DNA from: Ciborinia camelliae
Lineage: Eukaryota; Ascomycota; Leotiomycetes; Helotiales; Sclerotiniaceae
NCBI GenBank assembly: GCA_025890175.1
Contig: JANPYM010000014.1
Location: forward strand, 1,269,637-1,333,636
Reading direction: 5' to 3'
Length of the DNA: 64,000 nucleotides
The translations under genes and the position numbers were made by a program. The stretch's first letter is position 1. Each line of letters begins with the position of its first letter. The notes below the pieces were generated by a model. That model was not told the DNA's origin, searched no databases, and was given only the letters and a program-made list of their open reading frames with translations. Below are positions 10,637-22,000 of the stretch, in pieces.

Positions 10637-11262
10637 TACAAATGTGCTTGATGCTATGCCGCGGAAGGATGGGTTTTGATTCAACGAGGTGGATTCATTA
10701 TTGCAGGAATCGGAGAGAACTAATAATGGGAACTATTGGGCTAGATTGTGATCGGGCGTTTCATATAAATCGCATACTCATTACAACTCTGCCTATGGGT
10801 GTGTCTGCGCTTATGCAAATATACTTTCTTTATACAATGTGACATTTCTGTTTTATGAATGATGAAATTCGACCATAATACTATGTTTAGTCTGATAGAT
10901 TTTTGCAAGACACGAAACGCATACATTTGTATTTCAATGCATACCATTGCCAATATGCCATCAATTCCACCGACTTCCTGGCGCGAATCAAAACAAGCAT
11001 CGGTCATCTGATACCAATAGGAGATACAGCTTCACCACTGTGCTGTTCAGAAAACGGCAAGCTATACTGAATCCTCGGGATAGGCTTCCAAATGCAGCTA
11101 TGCATTGTAGCAGCGCAGTTATATGCCTGCATCGTGACTCAACATTCTTTATTTTTGGAACCGAGCGAGCAGAATTCACTAGTTCATTTTCCACATATCC
11201 TCGGATAGTTATATCACGCAAACACACTTTTCTCCCCTTTTTCGCTCCACCAAACAGCCAAT
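10637..11262. other. Intergenic, no gene seen
   Basis: Separates the SDR relic from the enoyl-reductase fragment. Open frames overlap on both strands without recognisable protein character. Confidence 0.4.
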
Positions 11263-11580
11263 ATGATGCCACTGAAGCTGCAATCAGATATTGTCCAAAC
11301 TCGGGGACTATTATCTGCCAGTTCATTCACCCCCCTGGGTGTTTCCCACTCATCGATCATGCCAGCAATGATATCCATCCATCACGTCATAATTCACGTA
11401 TTAGCTGTCGACCTGAACCCCACGGATTTCAAGACTGTGGCACACTTTCCACAGCCCGATACGAATGCTCCTATCGGCTGCGACTTCTGCGGTATAGGTG
11501 AAGAAGGCTTTTTGCTGCACGTTCGTTGTATCCTTGCAGCACTCGTGGTCGTGGAGGCTTGCTTCCCTACGGACGAGTAG
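11263..11580 (+). pseudogene. N-terminal fragment, ToxD/LovC-like enoyl reductase
   Basis: A medium-chain (zinc-type alcohol dehydrogenase-like) reductase remnant. The frame contains HVLAVDLNPTDFKTVAHFPQ followed by IGCDFCGIGEE, which matches the conserved N-terminal catalytic-domain signature of trans-acting enoyl reductases that partner fungal polyketide synthases. Immediately after this the frame loses family character and stops at 11580. The following Rossmann domain (GGxxxVG motif) was not found in any frame to about 12100. It is on the same strand as the P450 and SDR relics, consistent with one former cluster. The family is fairly clear; the exact 5' boundary and start are not. Confidence 0.55.
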
Positions 11581-14569
11581 CCGTTGAGAGTACCGGAAGG
11601 GTTAGGTGATCTGCAAGGCGCTGCTATTGGAGCTGGGCATTTGTGCGCTAGGCCTTATTGTGGATCCAGAGGCTCTTGCACTTGAGAGCGGGCACCAATC
11701 CCGACCAGTCAAAAGAAAAACTGCGGATATAGGGAAGTTGCTAATTGAATAGCACCTGTCTTTCCAAAATCTCGCCGGATGGGATTCCCCGGGTCAATTC
11801 TTACTCCAGCCCCTTATCAGATGGAGCGTGCGCAACTCTGGGATCTGTTTACCTTTCCAGCCGCATCTAGCATTTTCGAGTCATGGTAGACTTCCTTAGC
11901 TCATTGATCATTTCTATCACCTTACGCGGGACCCTCCATCCCCATCCCCCGCAATTTTCTTTCTGTCTCGCCTATCAAAACGAATGGCATGACGCCGCCA
12001 AGCTGCAAGTAGCTACCATCCAACTTCTGGGCCATCATCCCGAATTCTCCCTAGTATTTTCCACTACTGGCCTCACAGATTGACTGATATAATCTTCTCA
12101 TGTCCCACTGTCGAGGAATCTCTCATTGGTGAAAGAAGTATTATAACTCCAGATTGTTTTCTTCTTACAAAATAGATCTGTGCTGGAATGGGAATAATCC
12201 CTCTGGGTAAAGTGGGTAAAGATGCAAGTGCATCGGAATACCTTTCTCAAGTAGAGGTCTTTAGTTAAGAAATAAACTAGCTATCTCTAATGGCGTATAT
12301 TTGAAGGGGGCATGGCCAACTTTTGGGGAGAACGTTGAATAAGGTAACTTCGCTTGGGGTTATGGATTGGTTGATTTTCTTTTCAATTTTAGTCAAGTAA
12401 AACTAATTTTTAGTACAATCTAGGGTATTTTGTTGATATTCATGTCATCGGTTGTTCAGAAGTGGACGAAAGAAACACTTTTGATAAGTTATCAAGAGTA
12501 TTTTCAGGCTAGATATTATTCAAAAGTGTAAAGTGCCTTTTCGTCGGGCTAAATTACCTCAAGGGCCGTTTCCCACTTTCTATAGGCATTGCTACTATAG
12601 CTAGTGTATTTCTTAACTAAGCCCCTCTACTAGTTCCGACAACTTATCAATCACAAACGACTGACATGTTGATGTCGACAAGTGCAACGTCTGCTGCAGT
12701 CGCGAGGGAGCTGGGATTAGGGGACGAAGCTTAACATGGACGATGAAATGGTGAGTATATTGCATGGTTGCTATAGGCCGGCCATCCTAGATAACAACAA
12801 GCTTGACGATATGGATCAAGATCTAGACAGGTCTCAACTTCTCTAATATAAAACACCTCATTAATTATGCGAAACGGATGTTGATTGGATTGTTCAAAAA
12901 TAGGGCTCTACAAGTTTCGTAGCATTGGCTGCAAGAAAGATCGTAAAGGGGCGTTATCAAAATACGTACGAGTCATAGGCGAGGACTATTATTGGTCGGC
13001 CCAAGCGGCCGTACTCAAAGCTCGTGACACCATACAACGTATCATCGAATTTGCCCTTTTGGCTAATTGATTCTAAGCTCAGCATCTTTAGTTCCTGCAA
13101 GGACTGTTTAAGTATAATATTCGTGTAAAATTGGGTTATACGCACTGAGAGGCTCGCTCAATATTGGTCCCAGGGCCCTTCGCGATTTACAGTGCCCAGG
13201 TGCTAGTTGAAACTTTATCCCGTCTCCTAGGAACCGAATTATATCCGTCGCTCCATCTTCACTTCTTTACAGCCATCAAAAAAGATGAAATTGCTGGGTA
13301 AACCACGTTGCCCTTCAGTAGACTTATTATTCCGGGTAGAACGAATTCCGAACAATGCCATTGAGGATTTGATTTCAGGTAGAGGAAGTCTAGCATTTTC
13401 AACGATCTTATCCAATGAAAGCCGAGTTATGCCGACCCTATCGGCTATTTTACTGATAACCCCTTATCACCAGCGTTTCGGTCTCAATGTGCCACCTCGC
13501 ATTGTTGTTTCGCACGAGTGTGAGCCATGATGTTCTTCCGAATGGTTTTCTCGGTGGGAAAATCATCCGCAAATCTACCCCACGTCAAGAGAGGCGATCT
13601 GCCCCCATCTGGAAAGCATCTATTGGCTGGCGGTTATGAGGCGCTTTTGAACAAATGCCACCAGAAGAAAGCAACCTGAATTAATTGTCCATTAAAAAAC
13701 ATTGTAGCGTTGTATTTACGCAAAAATGCTGAATGCGGGTTGGCATGGGTTGCAGCCCAACAGGTAGGTAAGCTATGTATAGGTAGCTCGTGAACATCCA
13801 TGGATCTTTGGTGATCTTCGCGAATAGAGCTACTACTCAGACACGACTTTAAGCTGAAACTAGAGCTACATCTAGTAATTTTACTCTACAAACGAGTAGC
13901 AGAACTTGAAATTTGTATTCCAGACAGTTCCAGAAAGTTCCAAACATTATTTCCACGTGGTAAATAAATTGACGATGAGAACTTTATCCAATCTAAAATA
14001 TGTTATTTTGGCCAAGCTCATTTACGAAAGGGAACATTGAAAGGAGGCGAAATCCAAACGCGGGGCTTTCACTAATCCCAATTGCCTGGTGATCGACATA
14101 GTTCCAAGGCAGGTTTACATTACTCTGCATAAGGATGTGAATAACTCTACCAATTAATATTATAAGCATCAAATGAATTTAAATGGCGATTTTATCTGTG
14201 GTCAGAATGCATAGTGAACGCATAGGTTGACACACTATCTGCGACCAAAGCACATTTACTGACCAACGAGGAGCTGTTTCGAATCACATAGGGTTGTCTT
14301 TAGAGTTGCAACATAAAAATGTTCCCTTAGTTATATACCAATGATTTCTTGGGGTTGCCGATCTAAGACAAGATAGTCTGCACCATGACGCTTAACCCAT
14401 TTTTATTGCTTTGGCTAGATATCGTGAGATGATAACAGCCTTCCGGGCAGCTATATAAGGAAGCATTGCATCCCGTCAATCTCAATTTCAGATCAATACC
14501 AGATCACCAAACAATGTCATATCCAAACACAAGTGACACTTTACAAACAATCATACACAACTAATTATT
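11581..14569. other. Gene-poor stretch, no supported gene
   Basis: About 3 kb with only short, unrecognised frames. The DNA just after 11580 may hold further eroded enoyl-reductase sequence: a 50-codon open stretch around 11610-11750 ends in KTADIGKLLIE. I cannot align it to the family. Confidence 0.4.
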
Positions 14570-15132
14570 ATGGATTCCAGACCCCAAAACGTCCCGGTTG
14601 GGGGGAGAAACGCCGCCTTCTTACATCCACTTGACAGCCATGCTTTGGGTTCTCCACCCAGTATGGGTTCTCCACCCAGTATGTCGCTCACTCTTCAAAC
14701 TCGTTATCAATATAGAGGCTAATCCCCCATCTAGAGAAAATCGCCACAAACCCCTCCACTCAGCTAGAGTCTCCTTTCGATGACTACGAACAAGATTGGA
14801 GCACTACCACTCCGGAGAGTCAGAGCTGGGCTAGTCGTGAGCGACGACGCTCCACCCCCTTTGGAAATCTCAATAATACTCCTTTTATGGGTTCTCATCA
14901 CGAAGGCAAACATTATCGCAGTGGGAGTTCCACTCATCCCAGAAAGGGTTCTATCTTGAGTGTGTGGTCGGATCCTAATGGCGATGATGAACATGATAAT
15001 AATCTGCGAAGAGTATCGACCGGCAAGTCGGAGGAGCCTCAAGGGCGGGAGGGAGGAGGAACTGTGCTCAGTCTGTTTCGAAGCAGGAAGGATGAACAAG
15101 GGAGGGATATCATCCACTCTGAGGGTGCTTAG
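14570..15132 (+). CDS. Possible small disordered protein, two exons
   Basis: Unrecognised. Exon 1 (14570-14702) starts MDSRPQNVPVGGRNAAFLHP and carries a duplicated GSPPSM motif. A 65-bp intron (14703-14767, donor GTTATC, CTAAT branch-like motif, acceptor GCTAG) joins in phase to exon 2 (14768-15132). Exon 2 encodes a Ser/Arg/Asp-rich segment including HPRKGSILSVWSDPN and a KDEQGRDIIHSEGA end, 165 aa in all. Low-complexity polar sequence like this is common at the cytoplasmic N-terminus of fungal membrane proteins. The next 300 bp (15160-15474) contain hydrophobic frames, but in shifted phases, so this may be the head of a broken membrane-protein gene. The intron donor is weak. Confidence 0.4.
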
Positions 15133-18100
15133 GAGATATCAACTTTGATGACGAGGATGGAATGTTTTTACTGATTGTTTTGAGCGGAATATTGATACCT
15201 AAATCCTGGACATATCTCGTTAATGTCGACAAATTGTATTGTACGATTCCTGGAGAGCCCACTAGTAAGGGTCTCGTATATCTTGGATTTTTTAATGGCA
15301 GAATTTGCGATGGGATATGGAAACGGTTGCGATGTATTGTTATGGAATATACTTCTGGGATTTATTTTTACAAACATTTCCTTACTTGGCTGGGATGTCG
15401 TGATAGCGGGAATGGATTTTAAAGTAGCAAATACTCTTCTCTACCTTCAAACTTCAATTTATATTTTAACCTAACAGTTTTTTAATAGAATAAAATAATA
15501 AAATATTTCCAAACCTAAACTTTAGCGCATGCCACTATTTCCTACCGTGTACCGCTACCAATTCCTTGACATACATTATTACACTCGTGATCATTCGCAT
15601 AGTCTTTAATAGCACTAGTATAACAACATCATGGAGATACATACTCGTGCGATCAGAAAACATAGAATCCACACAGTGGTAAGCTACAATAGTAATACTT
15701 TAGTTTCTTATTTAGCTGTCACGCGAGTACACAGTAAAGTTACCGACGGACTAACCACGCGGAGGTCCAGACTCTTCCCCAAACTTTATACCCCACGATT
15801 TGCTAGTGCACTCCGGCAACTAGAACCCTCCAGCCCCAAACTGTACCCACTTGCGCCCCGATCCTCTCTTCCGTGCAAAACCGGATTTCTAAGGGTATCA
15901 TTAGCCCCGAGGCTATTCGAAATATAAATATAATGCTCGCTTGAAGATTTTGTTATAAAATAGTTCTACGTACACTAGCTTAGTCATATTCCCTAGAACT
16001 TAAGCGTGATAGTCACTACAACAATACAATATGTTCAACAGAAGAAATAGCGCAACAACTACTTGTAAAGAATTGTAATAATTGTAATAATTCAAATACA
16101 AATATAAAGATCTGTGAAAATTCTACACTGTGGATTTGATACGCAATTATCATGTAATATATGCACGGTGATATATTCGCGCCACCTTCGCCAAGCCGAT
16201 AGCCAGCCACCACAGGTGAGATGAGATTTGTCAACTAGGAAACTACCTAGGTCTCTTATCTTATCTCATCTCATCTAGTAGGTGCTGTGGAGGTAGGTAC
16301 CTTAGAGGAAAATGGGGGTATTTACCTAGATATGGCGGCTATACGATCGTAAAGTCCAACTTTGACGGCACACGGAGTACAGGCGTGTGAAAATACCACA
16401 AGCGAAAATGTATGTATGTTGCATATCGAATGGCCCGGGGATTAATGTATGAATGAGCACGGGATATTCAATGTTTAATTCCTTCCTCATTCGGTGTTGC
16501 TTTCTTTTCTGCAAGAGGTGCTGTACCTGTACATATTTTCGAAATGAAATAAATGCAAGGGACTCCAGGCTTTCCTGCTTTACGTGTATTTCTGGAGAAA
16601 ATGCAATACGTATGCTTCAATTTTTTGCAGAAAGTACTACCTATGGAACAGGACTCTTGGCAATATTGTATTACATCCATTGTAGAAGTCCGTAAGAAGG
16701 GAGACAAACTATCGAATTCTGCAACCGAAAGACCCTTCCCTCCTCGAACCAAATCCACGGATTCATTTGCATATTGCGATTGGATGGAGATGTTGACATA
16801 CGCGCATAGTCCCACATGCAACATCTTCAACAAATATTGTAGAATAAAAACCAAGCAGTTCCATAAACTCTCCCTTGAGTTTAATTTATCCAACAAACAC
16901 TATTGAAATCTGCAATAATCTCAACCAATCGCTCCCCGGCAGCACTTGAAGAATGTTCAAGACGATTTGCATATTCAGGTTTTCTGTACTTTTCTGTAGG
17001 TTAGGGTGGGATTCTGCAATGTGACATGCTGTGCCTCTTTCGTACAGATCAACATGTGATTTATAATACGCAACCCATGAACCATCAAAATCATATCAAA
17101 AATCAACGATTTCGAAAATTCATCAAAATTCTAATGTTCAATCGTTTTATTTTCAAAGAAGACTATACGATAGATATTAGTACAATATATCTATATAAAT
17201 TTGAGTACTATTTACTTATTGTCTAATTTCATTAAAAACAATCGCGGATTATTAAATTACCTATACTATGATTGTAGTAATGATTTTAGACTCCGTTATT
17301 TTATAATTCTGTACGCCCACTGTTGGGAGGAGGATTTTTAAGTTAAACATTACGTTAGAGAGGGGGTGGTACTGTGCGATGATACCGTTACATTAGAAGC
17401 ATGTTGAAGGAAACCACCGAAGGCCGAAGTAAAAAAAGGTTCTTTATGTACGTGGGTGCACATGTGACGAAACCCCTGCATATGAAGGAAGAAGGATCAA
17501 AGTCTTGTTTTGGAAAGATAAAGTTGGATCACACATGTGGGATGTGTATATTGTATTGTACAGACCGAGTACCTTTTCTGAAGGATGCGACCGACGGTAA
17601 AGTTGGGTATTCGCCTCGTATTTTGTAGTATTTCCCAAATGCGATCGTGGTGGTTTCACCATCGCATTCGCTGATCCTCCTCCCCTTTTCATCGTTCCAC
17701 GTTCCACAACATCTTCGCTTATTTGTACCAACTTTCTTCACACCACACCTTCTTTCCCCTCAAGATAACCATGCGCCCACACACCCTTTTCCTTGCCACC
17801 CCCAAACTTTGATCCCTTCAATACAACCCTCCAACTGTACCCACACAACTTTATGCAACTCCGTGGCGAGGCCACCGAACCACGCTCATATTTACCAATC
17901 GTATGTTTACCAATCATACAGACCACGAGGTTGGCGTTACACTTTGCGATCCTTGGTACCACTCAAGGCACCATTCATGAGCGTTATCCACAGCCCTACT
18001 ATTGTTTGCAGAAATATTGGCAAATAGCGTGATTGAAATCCCCTCTTTGTCATACGCGATCTTTTGCGGCCCGTAATCTCCATTATTTCTTGCAAAGAAA

Positions 18101-18934
18101 TGCAGATTGTTGGTTTCAAAAGGCCGATTTTCGCCAAGATGGAAGGTGTGGTTTTTATTTTTGGCATCTGGATTGGTGGGGGTATGGAACGTGAACCTCC
18201 ATCTAACCTAACCAGATGCTCAATCAATGTTCAGGGGATTCTGCATAGGTACGGGAAGAAGAAACCATGAGATAAGAGAAATATCCGAGCAGGAGGCATG
18301 ATACAGTACTCTTTCGGTACTAAAGCCAAAAGGAATATAATCTACACTGTTAGCGTGAAAGCAGGGAGTTTCATAATAGTCGGTTATAGCATTTCTTACC
18401 CATTATGCTACTGTATGTTGTGCTGTATGATACATCCAACTGTCAATGAAGTGAATTCAATTGAGATGAATTGCAGTGAATTGAGTCAAGAAATGAAAGC
18501 AGAGAATTCATGGAAAACCAATGAGCTGAAAGGCTGTTTGTGTTCTCCTTGAGCGCAATCTATAAAATATTTGTCTCCTCCCCTCTAGTAAACAAAATGA
18601 AGCTATTCCCATGGCAACAGATTTTGAGATGTGCAACAAAACTTTCTGAAGCACATGGGAATGGTGGATGGAAAGTGAATTATAGAGTAAAAAAGGTGTA
18701 GTGAATTGAATCTTCCTCCTGGGAAACCATCGGTCCAATCTTGATTTGCTCTGCTCATCGACGCTCATGGTTGTCCTATAAAATGAAGCCAATTACCCCC
18801 AGAATCACATAATAATTCATATAACACAGTCAATTTAAAAATGAGATATGCAACAAAACTTTTTGAAGTGAAAGTAAGTGAATATAATATATGCCTTCAA
18901 ACAGTCCCTCCAATACAACAATACAGAACAAACA
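15133..18934. other. Gene desert, no supported gene
   Basis: About 3.8 kb of AT-leaning DNA. There are hydrophobic but phase-shifted frames at 15160-15474, TCATC/TAGGTA simple motifs near 16240-16310, and overlapping open frames at 16468-16906 on opposite strands with no recognisable protein. A pyrimidine-rich block at 17650-17880 explains the long frame there. Confidence 0.45.
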
Positions 18935-19064
18935 GGAAATATAGTTCAATGGTAGAACACTCACCTCTTAGTGTGGGATTGAGCCGACCAGGGAGAGAGA
19001 GGGGTATTTGGAGGCTCGCCCGCCGTGAGTGTGTGAGATGGGAGTTCGATTCTCTCTATTTCTA
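18935..19064 (+). tRNA. Intron-containing tRNA-like gene, possible tRNA-Lys(CTT)
   Basis: The acceptor stem GGAAATA (18935-18941) pairs with TATTTCT (19057-19063), with an A discriminator. T8 and A9 follow, then a D-arm with stem GTTC/GAAC and loop AATGGTA (A box TAGTTCAATGG). The T-arm GGGAG-TTCGATT-CTCTC (19040-19056) contains the B box. The anticodon 5' half CTCAC-CTCTTA gives anticodon CTT (18967-18969). It is followed by about 53 nt of intron directly after A37, the normal intron position, and GTGAG (19025-19029) closes the stem. A TTTT terminator lies 7-10 nt downstream. Odd: GTGAG occurs twice (19025 and 19033), and either choice leaves a variable loop of unusual length (10 or 2 nt). 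It may be a functional tRNA with a small duplication or a decaying copy. Confidence 0.5.
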
Positions 19065-22000
19065 ATTAACTTTTGTGATTCTTTTTGCTGCTCAGTATTT
19101 GGAATTGGGGGTTGATGGGGTGGGTGCTGTGGGTACTGTGGGGATATAATAGGTGGAACAACAAGTGAAGTTGAGGGAGGAAATAGTAAACGGTGCTGGT
19201 GGTGATTTTCCTACTGAGTATTAGGAGATGGAGGCTGGAGGAGTGTATATAATATTAGGTTGATTGGAGAAGCCGGCACGATCTCATTGCTGATGGAACT
19301 TCTGCGGATAGTGAGAGAAAGATCCCCATATGAACAATGATAGCTAATATCCTTAAGATATCAAATTCAACTTCCAGGAAAATATGAAGAGATTAATGAA
19401 AATAGAAGGAATATCATATATTCACAGCCTGCGACGATATTCCGAAAGGTGAGTGGGTACACTGCAATATTGTATCAAGTGTTGCGTGAAGTGCTCCCAG
19501 TGACCAAATAACTTCGAAGCTGATGAATAAGTCGTGTTTTTTGTTGCCTACAACATCACTGTTGTCTTGTTATTGCCCTGGTTTGGGGATGGTGCGAAGA
19601 GATCCATTCAATTCACTTCACTTTCATAGTTTGATTCATTGGACTCTTGGATGTTGCATTTGTACGTGAATAAGAAATTCTCAGATAGCAAAATGGCAAT
19701 TCACCCTCTTTGTCTCTACCTTTTCGCAGCCAAGCCAACTCAAAGATCATACTTATGGGAGAAAATTTCAACCCCTTCAAGACTTCTCAGGCCGGGGTGT
19801 ATCTCGAGGACTCTGGATGGAATTCCCTAGTGCCGAAAAAGGCTGTTGAAACAAAATGCGATTGGGCGATGAAAATAGTACAACATGCAGAAATTGATTT
19901 CAAGTGCCGGGAAAGTTGTTACTCAGCTAGGGTATGTGAAAATGAGGAGAAATCAATGGGCTTCCAGACCCCATAACTATCCGACAAGGTTTTTGGTTTC
20001 TCGTTAGGACACAGATATAGTTGCAAAGTTCTATGTAGTTCTTTTTGAGTACAACTTTAAGCGAACCGGGTGATATTTTGCATGCATGTAGATCGATCTA
20101 CCTCAAGCCAAAAGGAGATCAAATCGAGTCGTACGATTGAATATCGGTGAGACAGCACATCATGCATAATTACAGTAACTTTACTGCCGCTTGAAAATTC
20201 TGCGCAGCCATGCTAAGATGAGGTACCTTTGAGCAAGTTTGCCGAGAGAAGGCGGGGAAATATGGGAAATGTGGCGCCGGGGGTGGTCCGGATTCAAGCA
20301 TTGGGTATTTAAAAAAGCTGCAGAAGACTTGATGATCGTGATACAGATTGGAAACACGATCTGTCAAATGAGAGCAAAATATAAGGGGTCCACGCCTCAA
20401 ATGTTGATAATAACGCCTAATGGACATTGTGGCTGTTGAACACTTATTCAGAAAATCCTGGAGGTGGGCGTTTGATCTTCGAGCCTGATAGAAAAATGCA
20501 TATCCCAACTGTATCGGGAATATCATTCGTCGAAAAGAACTTCAGACTGCAGGCCGCTGCAGAAAGAATAATCACGAGGACGGAAGCCTCTTCACCGCCG
20601 TAAACAGATAACATGGATAGTTACATTGAGGTGACTTGTAATCGATTAATTCCATTGAAGAAAATGACAAGTCAATTCACAGAAGGGATCGAGGAAGATA
20701 TCTCGCAGCCATATACTAGCCCTGGAAATCATCACGCCATATTGAAATTATGAGCACCCCTAGACGAAATAATTCTGACCAAAATACGTCCGTCGCGCTA
20801 TTCAGATGTTCGTGTGTGACAAAGTAATGTGGGGAAAATCATACCAACCATGCGCCAATTCATGCAAGCCACATACCCAGGCCATGGATTTCTTTGAAGT
20901 GTGCATGAAATTATCGGATCGATGGCCAGCAGCAGCAAATACACTGCTGAATATGCAACCGGTAAAGAAATTATTGTAGATCTCAAGCCGGGAGTGGCGC
21001 ATCAAAACCTGGTAGACGGATCTTTTTGGCGGGATGTCACCTCACCAGCTCGCTTATTACTCCTTTTAGAGGAACTGATTTGTTAATCTGGTGAATAGTT
21101 TCTAGACTCTCGCTTGATTTTATATCGCGTTTCTTGACAATTGCATACTGGGTCTTCTATATATATGGCATTTTATAGAATGATAGCAAACGGGGTGGGT
21201 ACTCACATGCAGAAAGACACAACGCGGGAAACGATGAGCGGTATGTAAGAGTTTGATCCCTAGTCAAAACTTATCACTTACTATGGAAAAGTCATGTAAG
21301 CAAATGTATTTTTAATTCGATATATCGCTTCGTGAGGTCGGCTCGCAAGCAAGAGTGGGTTGTATTTTACGGTATCCCGTAAATATTTCGGATCGGGATG
21401 TTATCTCGTATTCTGCATCCGATGGAAAAAAGGGAGTGTGCATGGCCGGCCATAAAAGAGTGCCGAATTATCATTCCGAAATTATGATAGGTCAAAGTCG
21501 CAGGAATTTCAGCTTTCACCAGAGTGTAAAAATTCCTTGACGTCGTTTTAGCCACTATCGTCGGATCCCCGCGTGCGATAGATTAGATTTTAAGGGTTAG
21601 AAGTTGCATACTTTAACACTTTCATCTCAACATAGGAATTCAATTGATGATATAAAAGGTTCCTGCAGACCAAAATATTGAATCGAAATCGATTTACATA
21701 CTTTATGCATCGGAAATTTATCTGTTTAAGATGCACCTACTGGGTGCTAAGGATCTTAGACATGAAGTATCAGCTCCCATCGTGTATCTGCCTCGCGAGA
21801 TGTCTTCCCGCATTCCATGGAAGTATCCAAGGAATTGAGGAAAATCATTACGACAATCTGAGCTATCGAAAATCTGAAATGCAGAATGAAAGAATAAAAC
21901 GCAAATTGCAAAATGAAGATCATATTTTTCCTTGCTTTAGATTTAGTTTGCGGCTTCTTCATGTGCCAAAAGAAATGACGGCGGGAAAAGGAAAAAAAGG

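Noticed and set aside
10947..11501. 184-codon frame overlapping the enoyl-reductase fragment
   Set aside because: Starts at non-family sequence in another phase; the family signature lies in the frame from 11263.
16468..16906. Overlapping 140- and 117-codon open frames on opposite strands
   Set aside because: No recognisable motif on either strand, no splice partners; mutual shadows in moderate-AT DNA.
17647..18027. 126-codon frame
   Set aside because: Arises from a pyrimidine-rich tract (Pro/Ser/His-rich translation) with no domain.
18841..19065. 74-codon frame over the tRNA-like gene
   Set aside because: The region is explained by tRNA secondary structure and Pol III boxes.
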